DNA from: Gari tellinella
Lineage: Eukaryota; Mollusca; Bivalvia; Cardiida; Psammobiidae
Reading direction: 5' to 3'
Length of the DNA: 64,000 nucleotides
Assembly (NCBI GenBank): GCA_922989275.2
Contig: OV277870.1
Span: 37,630,356 to 37,694,355, forward strand
Shown here: piece after piece, positions 1 through 10,255 of the stretch
Layout of the letters: the number at the start of each line of letters is the position of its first letter
Numbering within the stretch: the first letter of the stretch is position 1
Program-made: the position numbers and the translations under genes
The notes under the pieces: generated by a model
The model's database searches: none
Seen by the model: only the letters and a program-made list of their open reading frames with translations
Told to the model about the DNA's origin: nothing

Positions 1-478
1 ACATAGAGATGTACATTCCTGGGTCAACCAACCACTGTTGGCTTCTTTGAAACAGTTTAAATATTTGGTGGTGCTGTAATTGAACTCACATAACAAACAC
101 ATCAATTGGTGTCGGTGCGATATGAATGCGCTGCATTCATTGCCCGATGTACATGGCGGATACAGTAAAAAGTCAAGAAAACAATACTGTACTGATAAAA
201 TTAAGTAAATACATAGTACAGGCCAATAATATGAGAAAAGATTTACTCACAGGCTTATAGATCAAGTGTTTGTATGTTTGTTTATGTATGTATGCCATGT
301 CAGTATTATGTTACATGATATGAATCAAATCTTTTTAACAACCATAAAAATAAATTAATCGTCTAATTTATCTGCAAAATTGCATAGTTCATTCTCCTAA
401 ATAAGGAAGGTTAGAAATACTCACAGCTTAACTTTGTTAAATACTTTATAGAGAAAGTGCATAAATTACAGTAAGATG

Positions 479-533
479 CACAGTGCTTTCTACAGTACAG
501 TGCTTTCTACAGTGCTTTCTATGTGCTCTCTAT
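479..533. repeat. Short imperfect tandem repeat, CAGTGCTTTCTA unit
   Basis: The motif CAGTGCTTTCTA occurs three times in quick succession, followed by decayed copies (GTGCTCTCTA). It looks like a local replication-slippage repeat. Confidence 0.6.
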
Positions 534-676
534 GGTTTTCTTCTTTGATTGTATTACTTCAAGTTTAGACCTATACTACTAATTACCATAAACTACAGTG
601 ACCATGTATGTATGTTTGTATTGTATGATTGTTTGATGTTTAACGAGGTACCTGATTGTATACAAGTTGAATAAAA

Positions 677-704
677 TTCTGTTCTGTTCTGTTCTGTTCT
701 GTTC
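677..704. repeat. GTTCT microsatellite
   Basis: More than five head-to-tail copies of the pentamer GTTCT, directly readable in the sequence. Confidence 0.9.
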
Positions 705-1058
705 ATGTAATCGGCTATTTCCGCCAAGTGCGTCTCAAGCTGAGTGCAATGTCGTGTATCGCACCTGTAATTGGTTATGTATACATAGGACAAATAATTT
801 TCTGACGAAAGGACAACACTATGCAGACAACCTTCCTAAAAGATAATAAAGTCATCTTTCTGTGAATGGCATAACACATATATGTGTTTTATTGGGTGTA
901 TACGAACACTAAAACGTGAATGAAGTGATAACTTAAAGCGACTCGCAACCAGATGGTGCATTAAAAATAGTAATTTGTAAATATGTGTCAAACGCTTATA
1001 TAAATGGTAAAGAATTAGTTTAGGATAAGAAATTCTGTTTAAAAAAATGTATTTCAAT

Positions 1059-1067
1059 AAAAAAAAA
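1059..1067 (-). terminator. Possible RNA polymerase III terminator (T9 on minus strand)
   Basis: A run of nine A on the plus strand reads as T9 just downstream of the tRNA-like sequence on the minus strand. T-runs of four or more end polymerase III transcription. Whether this unit is transcribed is unknown. Confidence 0.4.
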
Positions 1068-1070
1068 TAT

Positions 1071-1161
1071 TGGTCTCTGGTGGGATTCGAACCCGGGGCC
1101 CGACATTGGCGGACAGAAGGCAAAATAGGGGAAACCGCTTAGACCAATGGACCACGGAACT
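1071..1161 (-). pseudogene. tRNA-like sequence, degenerate (tRNA pseudogene or SINE head)
   Basis: Read on the minus strand, there is an A-box-like TGGTCCATTGG and a perfect B-box core GGTTCGAATCC. Spacing and total length (~90 nt) would suit a class II tRNA with a long variable arm. The T stem pairs at only about three of five positions, and the acceptor stem at about three of seven. It is therefore probably not a working tRNA. The internal polymerase III promoter boxes look intact. No anticodon is assigned. Confidence 0.55.
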
Positions 1162-2226
1162 ATCCGTTTATCTCGGATCGATTTAACGTATTTCAATGTG
1201 TAGCGATCGAAAGTGCATACAACTTCGTAATTCGGCTCGTGTTTATGTCTGAGCCCGTGTAGAGAAGCAACAACAACAACTATACCGTCTACTAGTCGGT
1301 ATAGAAAAACGATGGAAAATATCTAAAACTCTAAGATTCGGTGACGATTCTTGAGACTTTTTTTGGACTGATCATATTTTTTTAATGTCAGAAGCCAAAT
1401 AATGCCACAAATTTGCTTTTATTTGAGTATTTTATTTTATTTTGACAAGTACACCATCCGGTTGCGAGTCCCTTTAAACGAAGATAAATAATATTATGTA
1501 TTCCTACAGAAAGATGGCGTTTAAATGCAGGACAGAATCAATATAGAAAACTCCTATAGCGTTCCCTTTGTCCTGGTGTAAGCACTAGCCTGTTTAGAGA
1601 TCCACATACCATTTTCTGTCAACAGAGTATAAATCAAATTATAAGTGAAGAATAAGAAAGACCAGCAAGATACATTTTAAATCAGAGACACGTACGTATG
1701 CTATCTAAGTATCTGGTGAAATATTATAAGAAGATTGGCATAATTCCGGATAAAGTTGATTTTATTAAATTAAAAAAAATATATTGCTTGTTTTTATCAT
1801 TATTTTCAAAAATAACGCATTACGCGCAGGTCTGCAGGTGAGTGGTATGCGTTATGAACTACTCGAGCTGTACAAAATATCACGAATATTAGTGATTTGC
1901 ACATCGTTATTCATTCGTGAAAATATCAATAAACTAATACACGGTAGCTATGAAACGTATGTATAGATGTACTTTATAACTGTTACTGAAATATTACAGT
2001 CACTTTTTGTGTCTACTGGTATTCGTGTTTTCTTCTGTCTCGTTTCGTTTCGATCAGAGATGTTAATTTAGCGAGTTATCAGTTAGCTATATAGATTCAT
2101 ACATAGGTACAATGGAGAATCTGTTATTCTTTCCCGTTTAAACGCAAACGTACGCAAACGCAAAACACTAAAACGTAGAAAAGTACAACTTTTTGGCAAT
2201 TCTGATAATTCATGTTTATCTTGGTG

Positions 2227-2293
2227 GCAAACAGTTTGGAGCCTGATCAGACGCCGGGTTACCCGGCGTCTGATCTGGCTCCAAACTGTTTGC
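2227..2293. mobile_element. E-type hairpin core
   Basis: A near-perfect 67-bp palindrome. The arm GCAAACAGTTTGGAGCC leads to an apex ACGCCGGGTTACCCGGCGT, and the mirrored arm ends TCCAAACTGTTTGC. The outer ends of the family (TTAACCCTTA) are not clear around this copy. Confidence 0.8.
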
Positions 2294-2935
2294 ATTTGAA
2301 ACAAGAAATATCTTTAAAAAAGATATTCGGCGGAATGGTTGGTGAAATTCATGCTGTTGATGGGTGTGCAAAATTGTACGAAATTGGAGGTTTTCAAAGA
2401 ATTGTAATATCTTGGATTGAAAAGCAAAAAATACACATTCAACGATATAGCATAACTCTGACTAAAAAACTATAAATGTACAGAAATGCAAAACATATCC
2501 TAGCTACTGGTAGGAGATCCTCAGATTAAATTATATTGTTCTGTATATCAAACTTCATTCATGGGGAGTTTCTTGAAACAAACTATAACTAGATAAACTG
2601 TGCAGGCCCATACAGAACAGTCTGCCCTGCTTTACAAGGTCTATAACACCTCACTCTTGTAAATAAATGATGAAACAACACAATTGTGTTTAACTCACTT
2701 GAGGCCATTTATTATATTGCTATCAATGTATGGTAAATTTGTACAAAATTAATAGTTAACAATTAAAATAAATTGGAAGTAAACCATTATTAAACAAAAT
2801 ACCTAGCTGCCACTGTCTATCTATAAATACACATCAGATTCTGCTAGCATATCTTAAAATAGAAGCTCAGTATTACACACTGGCTGTGTCTAATTTTACA
2901 CTCACATCAGTGCATAAACAGCTAGGCTACTGTTT

Positions 2936-3128
2936 CAGGGCTCCAGATAAGAGGGGAGTAAATTGAACAAATCTAACATTTTCTCACTCATTTCAGCACC
3001 AAACCCTATGGTGTTACCACTCATTTTTATCGTCTCGAAGAGACAATTCATATGAGTTGGACACCATAGGGTTTAATGCACAAATAAAGTTTTTAAGTTT
3101 TGAAATAATTCTCTTATCTGGAGCCCTG
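2936..3128 (-). mobile_element. B-type MITE, complete (193 bp)
   Basis: Inverted ends CAGGGCTCCAGATAAG and its complement. The internal palindrome has arms CCTATGGTGTTACCACTCAT and a GTCTCGAAGAGAC loop. The arms have diverged (ATTTTTATCGTC against GACAATTCATATG). GCTACT occurs near both edges, but not as a clean target duplication. Confidence 0.85.
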
Positions 3129-4110
3129 GCTACTATCCAATCAGACAAGTCAGTTTCAACAGGTGCTCTTAATTCTAAATTTCTGATCAAATATGATTGG
3201 TTCAAATGTTTGTCTAAATAGAAATGTGTGACTAAATAGATAACAGACAGCTCCGCCGAAAAATAGTTTTAGCGTAAACGCGTTTATTGGGAAAGAATAA
3301 CACATTCTCCACTGTAGTACGTAGCTTCTTACTTGTTCTATACGATTACTAAATCAATGCCTGTTAATGGTGATAATTATACATAAGTCTGTATAGCAGC
3401 AACGTTTAGCAGCAATGTTTAACTATACATGTATTTATGCTTATTGATATTCGTTTCCTCATCTCTCTAGTTTCTTTTCAGTTAGAGATGGCGTTTTAGC
3501 GAACAATCGTACTGCGACAACATTGAAAATAAGTAACAACTGTCTGCTCCAAATTATTAGCGAGTCGTCTTTAACTGTTTCAGTCAATCGAGCATTAATA
3601 GCAGGTTTTTACTAAAATAGTTTATAGACATACTTTTGGTAAGTGTTCATGACTATAATTATTACATTCTTCAGCCTGTTAAATATACATATTTGTCTTC
3701 TTATTTCGTAAGTAAGAGGTTTGTGTAAATGTGTTATTTTCTATTCATTGTATAATATTGAAACCCGTATCATCGATTGTGTTAATTTGCATCTATGTGA
3801 ATCTCTGTATAAGAGGAAATGAAACGTAATTTTGGCAAAATTGTATCTCAGACACGATTCTGGAGAATAGTCACAAGAGCATGGTTTGGTAGCGACCTCA
3901 GAAGGTTTAGTATATGGCCTTAGTATATACGTATTTGAATATTCCCTTGTCTGAAGTTCTGCATGTAATATAATTCCTACTTGTTTAGAGTGTCATGTTA
4001 ATGTAAGATAAGTCAGTTTCTTTCCAAATCATTTTGTGACGGGTTCAATTACAACTGAAGCCAATTATCTTGAACATATTTCTCAAATTTTCCAGAGCAA
4101 TTCGTAATCA

Positions 4111-4236
4111 GCGCTGCAACTTTATCGGATAAATGTGATTTACGCCCGCCACGTGAATCCAGTCCGTGTTTATCATTGTGGCTCAGTGAAGCCGCGCATG
4201 TCTAATATCGGTTTAGAGTTTGTCAGAAAGTGAAAC
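4111..4236 (+). promoter_or_regulatory. Probable core promoter and 5' UTR of the exon at 4237
   Basis: This stretch is visibly richer in G+C and CpG than its surroundings and free of the hairpin repeats. An E-box CACGTG lies at 4150-4155. No convincing TATA box is seen, which would suit a CpG-type, TATA-less promoter. The transcription start cannot be placed by eye. The assignment depends on the downstream exon being real. Confidence 0.4.
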
Positions 4237-4327
4237 ATGGCGGACAGTACAAGTTGGTTGCGGAATTTCTCTGTGTTTTTAATTGGATATTTTACATTCA
4301 CATGTATTGGAATAAGAGCAGATAAGG
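4237..4327 (+). CDS. First coding exon of a secreted or membrane protein (signal peptide), partial
   Basis: The ATG sits in AAACATGG, a good animal start context (A at -3, G at +4). Thirty codons follow, then one base of a split codon. Residues 1-9 (MADSTSWLR) form a basic-ended n-region. Residues 10-26 (NFSVFLIGYFTFTCIGI) are a hydrophobic segment, followed by polar RADK. This is the layout of a secretory signal peptide. The exon ends AAGG before GTAAAT, an acceptable splice donor, giving a phase-1 intron. Signal-peptide exons ending at phase 1 are common in modular extracellular genes. The frame reads on to a stop within ~25 codons if not spliced. The mature protein lies outside the exon, so family and function are unknown. 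A chance frame is possible, but start context, signal sequence, donor and CpG-richer upstream DNA agree. Confidence 0.6.
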
Positions 4328-4884
4328 GTAAATACTTTTGTTTTAATTCATATGCTTTTGTTCCAGGCTTGTTACTCGTTTTATGCAGTGTTTAGAACAT
4401 GTTTACACCGTTCTTTCCCGGGTCGCTCTGTGTATCAAATGTGTAATTCGGCAGAGTTTTGTGTCATCGCTCCCGCAATTTAGCACAGGTGTAAAAATCA
4501 AGGTGTGATTTAATCTCCACCTTTCACTCTCATTCACATAAAATGGTTTTGTTTCAGATAAAATCTGACTTGCTACTTGTTTTTATCCCATCGGAAGTTT
4601 GATTTATGAAGTTGAAATATTGAAATATTTTCAGAAACTTTTTTCGTCTGCAGTAATTTTGCCGGACCCTTTGTGTCACAGTTCATCACCGGATCAATTC
4701 TTACATTTTACTAATATTTTAGGTATTTACCGCAAATATACAATTATGAATATATGGTCACCAAAACAATTAAGTTTTTGAAGGCGAAGTAATTTTGTCG
4801 GCTTCAACAATTGTCGTCTGCAATAATTTTGTCGTCTGCAACTAGAATTTTCTAAATTTTTGTTTCCAATTAGGATAAGCGTGT

Positions 4885-4950
4885 CAAACAGTTTGGATCT
4901 TGATGAGACGCCGAGTTACTCGGCGTCTCATCAGGACCCAAACTGTTTGC
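4885..4950. mobile_element. E-type hairpin core
   Basis: Arm CAAACAGTTTGGATCTTGAT, apex ACGCCGAGTTACTCGGCGT, then the mirrored arm with two mismatches. It lies ~560 bp into the putative intron. Upstream sequence (GTCGTCTGCAATAATTTTG) resembles the left flank of fuller E copies. Confidence 0.8.
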
Positions 4951-6617
4951 AAAGATAATCAGTTTCACAGCGTGTAAAGAATTGGTTTTAGTGTAAAGTC
5001 AAAGAATTGGTTTTACGCATTTGTCTTACTTTTACATGAAGTTGACAATATCTGTTGAATGAAACACAAATTATATTTACAGTACTGAATTATATTTTTT
5101 CTACCCATATGAATATTGAACAAGTAACTTCAGTTGTTTTTTATTAATTAAACACGTTAGAATCTAGTAATTTAAGAATATTAATTTTAATTTTACATGA
5201 GAATTACAAGTTTCTGGGAAGCATTGCAAACAGAGAGTGGGAAATTAATATTCATATTTTTTTATTTAGTTGAATTTAAAAATTAATATGTACGTATTTA
5301 AAGGATAAAATAACAATATCCATACTCCATAATTCAATTGAATTGAAAGTTTGTGAGATACTTAATTTATTTGCACACTTACTAATTTTCAAGTATTATT
5401 ATTTGCCAAAATTGAGTATGATTTAAAACTCTACTCATGTTTAAAATCTATATACTAACTTTGAAACTTGGATACGATTTTGTTTTTGGTGACCTGTGAA
5501 GCATATAAATGCCAACATGTATGAGAAAATACACAACACTTTTCAAAACAGTGTATTTAAAATGCCACAGACTTAGAATCACCTTTCACAATGTAGTTAC
5601 AAGCCTAGACTTTGTCCCACCAAGTTAAATTAGAATGTTATTGCCGACCAAGTTAAACTAGAATGTTCGGCCATTTATTTTTAGATCTCCAAAATATTTA
5701 TATGCATTTAAAGAGAATAAATACAGAGCTCTAACATTCAGATTTTAAATTGTAATCTTTTAACTGGTTTGATGAACAGGTTTAATTTTGTTAGGATTTA
5801 TTACAAATTCCAATGAGCAAGTATATTGGTAACAGATTAAAGTTTTACCATAAACAAGTGACACTCGTCTATTTCACGTTACTTGTCTGTGTTCAAAATA
5901 GATTGCTCACAGTATTGAATTGTAAAACAATGGAACAGTGACGCAGAGACAATTTGGAAGAAAAGTGTAAGATCTTATCTGTGGTTAAATAACGTTCGAC
6001 TATTGAAAAGAACGGAAACAAACTTTTTTATTAATTATTGCAAAGTGGGGTATACAGGAAGGGTGTCTGTGCTGTGTTTTACAGTTAAATTAATTAGAAC
6101 AATTAGCAGAACCTCCTGTAAAGAGTGAAGTGGTATAAAGTGACAATCTGACATTTCTTTAAACAGTCACCAGGGACCATAATTATATTTGAATCGATTG
6201 TATTCAATATTTATGGATCCAGATAAGAATTAGGAAACTTAAAAAAAATAGTTTAAATTATTTCTAAAATTTTCCGTTGTAATAGTGTCACCACCAAAGC
6301 CTTACCATTTTGTTTGAACCAATCAGGTCTGGATTCAAATTGTTTACAAAGGTCTGAAGAACCACTAGAGTGCTTAGGATAGTTCTACAGTTATCTAACA
6401 GTGCTCTTGTAACAACTAAGTGAACAAAATATCAGCTTTTCTGCTTTTAATAACTGTACCAAATCTAGTGGTAATACTACTCATTTGAAAGGTCTTTATA
6501 AAGACTCATTCTTAAATGCGTCAGTAAGGCCTCGGAGACATACACCATTCTAAATTGTATAAAAACCAAAGTGTTTTGTGGAGACATAAAGATTTTAGTA
6601 TTTGAAATACTTCCCCA
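4951..6617. other. Intronic sequence without recognised element
   Basis: AT-rich, no hairpin of the families seen here, no exon-like frame. It is the longest stretch of plain intron near the exon. The block around 6290-6330 (ACCAAAGCCTTACCATTTTG) may be a decayed B-like fragment, but I cannot support it. Confidence 0.5.
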
Positions 6618-6878
6618 ACATACTCCATAACCTGTTTCTATTTTTGAAGTTAGGTGACAACATAAAACAGGTCATACATAAAGCAGGTTGAAAGGAAAGC
6701 AGAATGTGCCTTAAAGGCACATTCTGCTTTACCTTCAGCCTGCTTTAAGCTTCCATCTGCTAGAATATAGCTAATATATCTTGTGATGCAAATCTATGAC
6801 TGTATAAATTTGAACTATTTTCTTCAGTGGAGGAATAAATCTAAAACATAAAAAGGTGTATTTATGGGGTAATGGGTA
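6618..6878 (+). mobile_element. A-type MITE with decayed left end
   Basis: The stem arm AAAGCAGGTTGAAAGGAAAG leads to the apex GTGCCTTAAAGGCAC, then the mirrored arm. The right terminus TATGGGGTAATGGGTA is recognisable. The left end has lost TTAACCC and begins near ACTCCATAACC. Between stem and right end lies the family's tail, CTTCAGTGGAGGAATAAAT. Confidence 0.8.
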
Positions 6879-7418
6879 TACAGACCTTGTATCAGACAAG
6901 TTGGTATGAAATGTATTGTTCATTATAACTGGACTGTTTACACATTTACATCAGGTTATTTCTCCTTCAAACTCCAATGACTGGTCTGTTTACACACTGG
7001 TTTAAATGGTATCAGACATCTTTTGTTGGTGTCTTTTGATTTCCAGTTCCTGATCCCAGTTTGTTTGACCTGTTCCGCGGACAATTTCGGACATTGTTTG
7101 CCCAGGTTAAATTGCTCTGTTTGCATTTATGATTGGACATTCAGAGTTGCTGAATACCCACCTCTGTTTGGGCACCATAGTCATATTTGCAGTTGCCCCT
7201 GTCACAATGTGATATATTATTGCCCAAGTTTTTATTTTCACAAGCACACACAAAGTCTGATTTTTATGAAAGCGCAAAATGAATTCATGATGATGTTGAG
7301 AAAATGTTTATCCCCTGAGAAATCGTATAACATGTACACTTCAGTACAGAACAACCTTGTTACAGTACTTAGTCATTTCAATATAGAAACACGGCAATCT
7401 CAAAAGAAAATCAACTCC

Positions 7419-7510
7419 TTAAGGCACATTCAGCTTTACTTTCAACCTGCTTTAAGTAGTCACCTATTTTCAATACTAGTAAAGGCTATGGAGTACTGTC
7501 CAATCAGTCA
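7419..7510 (-). mobile_element. A-type half element
   Basis: It starts at the apex (TTAAGGCACATTC), then has one stem arm (GCTTTACTTTCAACCTGC) and the CTATGGAGTA terminus. The other half is absent. This accounts for the 3' part of a 168-codon open frame here, which is therefore not a gene. Confidence 0.65.
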
Positions 7511-8159
7511 CTGGTCATCAAAGTCTTAATTTTTTTCCTTTTAAATAGAAATTAGGATCTGTCAGATAAATCCTATAGGATCTTTCTGCATTACCTTTTC
7601 CCTGCACTAAGCTGCCACCATTCTACATGAAAAATTATGATTGCACACTCCTCTTCTACTAAAATTCTGCTGTACACAAGTTTTACTCAAGTTTTATTTT
7701 CACAAGCATATATATACAAAGCCTTACTTGTACTAAATTGTTCTACTAGACTTACCTGCTACGCATAAATTGCTAAATGTATGACCAAGAAACAAAACAT
7801 TTATCCCCCAAGAGGCAGTTAAAACTGCTAGTACATACATATAAATGTATGCAAAAATTATTTATCTTGATATCTTGACATTTTCTCCCCTGAAATTAGA
7901 AGACCACAGAATAAAAATATAATAAATATTACACAGCTGCAGAAATGTATCTATCTTCATGCACCAATGCCTTAAGATGTCTGCTCATTTAAGAGTAACT
8001 ATTTGTGTGAAATAAACTAAAACTATATTTGTTAAATCAGATATGGAGATAAACCATGATACACAGAAATTGCAATGATGACACACAGGATATGAAACTA
8101 TTTTAATATCGGAAATATTGAGAAGATTGAAATAAAAGTTCTAAGCTATGTACAGAGCT
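7511..8159. other. Intronic sequence, nothing recognised
   Basis: AT-rich, no exon-like frame and no intact hairpin element seen. Confidence 0.5.
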
Positions 8160-8275
8160 TAGAATAACTCTTTCTACAGCATAGACCTGTTTAAAATATA
8201 CTCATTGCATTTGCAAACAGTGTAGACCCTGATCAGAGGGCTCCTAAACTTTAGGAGCCTTTAACTTAAAGGGAG
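8160..8275 (-). mobile_element. D-type fragment
   Basis: TAACTCTTTCTACAGC and AGACCTGTTTAAAATATACTC match the end and subterminal part of D. They are followed by one stem arm GCAAACAGTGTAGACCCTG. The stem is truncated after the CTCC...GGAG loop, and the return arm is gone. Confidence 0.6.
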
Positions 8276-8761
8276 CATTTTCAAAGCAAGAATCCTAATT
8301 AATGTTTGCAATAAACCTTATGGTGTGAGTCATGTGACTATTTAATTAGAGTCATAGACGATTCTTAATGAGTAGTTACAACATAGGTCTGCAAAAGATG
8401 ATTCTTTGTAAAAATGAATATTTTTTGCAGATGAAAAGGAGAAAAGTTTGAAAAATGTTAGTAAACTCGTTAGTTTACTGCTTCTAAGTAGAGCTAGGCC
8501 TTGAACATAGTTTCTATAATGACGGATTTCTAGTCATGAAGTAACTTTGGGACTGCAGTCTACATATGATTGTCCAATTATCTCACCAGATTTAAATATA
8601 TGACTGTTTTCCCTGGTCTATTGTTTATGTTGTAGCACCAGGTAGGGGAGCATTTGAAAAACTAAATGTTTCAAGTCACCACCAACACCAATCCTTGCGT
8701 TTTCGAGACAATTCTAATGATCATGTCACAACACTGGGTGTGGGGTTGAGAGACATATTAT

Positions 8762-9010
8762 TTAACCCTTTGAACCCTAATCCCGCATATTGGCGTCCTT
8801 TTCAAACAGTGTACATGTGAATAGTATACTTGTCCTATGCAAACAGTGAAAACCCAGATCAGAGGGCTCCGAAAGGAGCCCTCTGATCAGGGTCTTCACT
8901 GTTTGTCGTAATGCCAAACATTGACAAAAACAACCCTTAAAAGTCAGAAATGGACTAGACAAAAATGGAAACTGGAATAGTCCATTTAAAGTTTCAGGGA
9001 GGAAAGTTAA
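8762..9010 (+). mobile_element. C-type MITE, complete (249 bp)
   Basis: It runs from TTAA (then CCCTTTGAACCCTAATCCCGC) to CAGGGAGGAAAG-TTAA. The ~68-bp internal hairpin has stem arms CAAACAGTGAARACCC and GGGCTCC, with loop GAAA. Both edges are TTAA, fitting TTAA-target insertion. Confidence 0.85.
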
Positions 9011-9129
9011 GGAGAAAATGTTGGAATCTTTCAGTTTAGGCCCTCATAATATGGAGCCCTGTTAATATATTTCTGCATAGTAAATTACTGCTTGTTATTT
9101 TTTCTAACCCTTCTCCTGCTATTAGTGTA

Positions 9130-9322
9130 CAGAGCAACAGATAAGGGTAGTTTTTCAAAACTTAAAAACTTTATTTCTGAATTAAACCCTATGGTGTCAC
9201 TACTCATTAGAATCGTCTCTTCGAGACAATTCTAATGAGTAGTAACACCATAGGATTTGGTGCTGAAATGAGTGATTAAATGTTTGATTTGTTGAAATAA
9301 CTACATCTTATCTGGAGCCCTG
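9130..9322 (+). mobile_element. B-type MITE, complete (193 bp), with 6-bp flanking repeat
   Basis: Ends are CAGAGCAACAGATAAG and CTTATCTGGAGCCCTG's equivalent. The central palindrome ACTACTCATTAGAATCGTCT is nearly perfect around a TTCGA loop. AGTGTA lies immediately outside both edges (9124-9129 and 9323-9328), a candidate target duplication. Confidence 0.9.
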
Positions 9323-9342
9323 AGTGTATATTGACGCTTTTT

Positions 9343-9413
9343 GAAAACAGTGTTGCAGACCTAGATCAGACAGCTCCTATTCCTAAAGGAGCTATCCGAT
9401 TAGGGTCTCACTA
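9343..9413. mobile_element. Decayed D-type hairpin core
   Basis: AAAACAGTG...AGACCTAGATCAGACAGCTCC folds imperfectly onto AAAGGAGCTATCCGATTAGGGTCTCACT. Several stem positions are mismatched, so this is an old copy. Confidence 0.5.
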
Positions 9414-9527
9414 AAAGTCTTGTCCTTAATATAGGATCTGACTGATATGTCAGAGATAACTCTCTTTATTTATTATATTAGCCAGTGTAATAGTTTGGGG
9501 ATGTTTTTGCATCATTTACAATCAGTG

Positions 9528-9740
9528 TACATGTACATAATACCGTAAAGAATGGGCATATATCCTTTGCCAACATGTGTAGATCCTTATCAGAGGCCTC
9601 TTGCAGCAGCCCTTTGACCAGGGTCTGCACTGTTTGTCATTTTGTAGTTTATTTCAGAAAACACCCCATAATAGTCAGAAATGGACTAAGACTTAATTGA
9701 AAACTGGAATTGTCCATTAAAAATTTCAGGGTTCATTGAG
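9528..9740 (+). mobile_element. Decayed C-type MITE
   Basis: The subterminal blocks CAGTGTACATGT and GTCAGAAATGGACTA and the tail TGGAATTGTCCATT match C. The stem (GTAGATCCTTATCAGAGG) retains its fold only partly, and the TTAA ends are lost. Confidence 0.6.
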
Positions 9741-10084
9741 TGAGGGCTATTTTAATTGCAATATTCAGAGTTCGATACAGTGTATCAGTATAAATAGAAA
9801 ACCTTGTCCTATTTTCTGAAAATCTCATTTTGTATTAGAATGTGCTAAAAACTGCCAACAAATCATTTTCCTCATTTTCTTCATATAATTGTTTTGAAAA
9901 ATGGATCCATTACTAAATCTAGCTGAGTGACCGTACTTGTCAATTACAGATTGCTTTCATACATGCATTTCTGCCATTTTGTGTGTTGGCTACGATGCAG
10001 ATAATCTCTGCCTGCATGGGATACGCCTATTAACTCTTAGAGCACTGAAAAAACGCTGTATGCTTCAAAATTGTTGTGTACACA

Positions 10085-10255
10085 GGGCAGTAAACTTAAC
10101 AAATCCAACATTTTCTTAAAAATTTCAGCACCAAATCCTATGGTGTTACTACTCATTAGAATCGTCTCTTCGAGGCGATTCTAATGATTAGTGACACCAT
10201 AGGGTTTAAAGCAGAAATAAAGATTTTAATTTTTGAAATACTCCACTTAATTTAT
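10085..10255 (-). mobile_element. B-type MITE lacking outer ends
   Basis: The internal portion is intact from AACAAATCCAACATTTTC through a near-perfect palindrome (loop TCTTCGAGG) to TTGAAATACTCC. The CAGGGCTCCAGATAAG ends are missing on both sides. Confidence 0.75.

Larger units (their letters stand above)
1..932. other. Upstream flank, no gene seen
   Basis: AT-rich non-coding sequence. It holds only small simple repeats (listed separately). The short frames on either strand have no recognisable domain or coding character. Confidence 0.6.
933..1477. mobile_element. 545-bp TTAA-flanked inverted-repeat element carrying a tRNA-like sequence
   Basis: Both ends carry a ~28-bp terminal inverted repeat. 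The left end reads TTAA then AGCGACTCGCAACC. The right end, read on the other strand, is TTAA then AGGGACTCGCAACC, and the match continues through GATGGTG. TTAA at both outer edges fits a TTAA target-site duplication, as in piggyBac-type DNA transposons. No transposase frame lies between the ends, so it is non-autonomous. A tRNA-like sequence sits near its middle. The superfamily is inferred from the TTAA only. Confidence 0.7.
1478..4110. other. Upstream flank with two hairpin elements
   Basis: Intergenic AT-rich sequence 5' of the exon. Apart from the E-type hairpin at 2227 and the B-type element at 2936, I see no coding exon, RNA gene or clear promoter. Frames of 60-90 codons here run through the repeats. 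Confidence 0.6.

Noticed and set aside
1071..1161. Functional tRNA gene
   Set aside because: Acceptor and T stems pair poorly despite good A and B boxes, so it is listed as tRNA-like only.
7023..7529. Longest open frame (168 codons, plus strand)
   Set aside because: Its last third is an A-type half element, and the composition is ordinary intron. No domain, no conserved motif and no splice sites in sensible positions.
9121..9150. Second exon beginning near AGATAAGGGTAG, similar to GCAGATAAGGGTAAA at the first exon's end
   Set aside because: The similarity comes from the B-type element end (CAGATAAGGG). It is not an exon. The match at 4318 is short, and the rest of the first exon has no B-element sequence.
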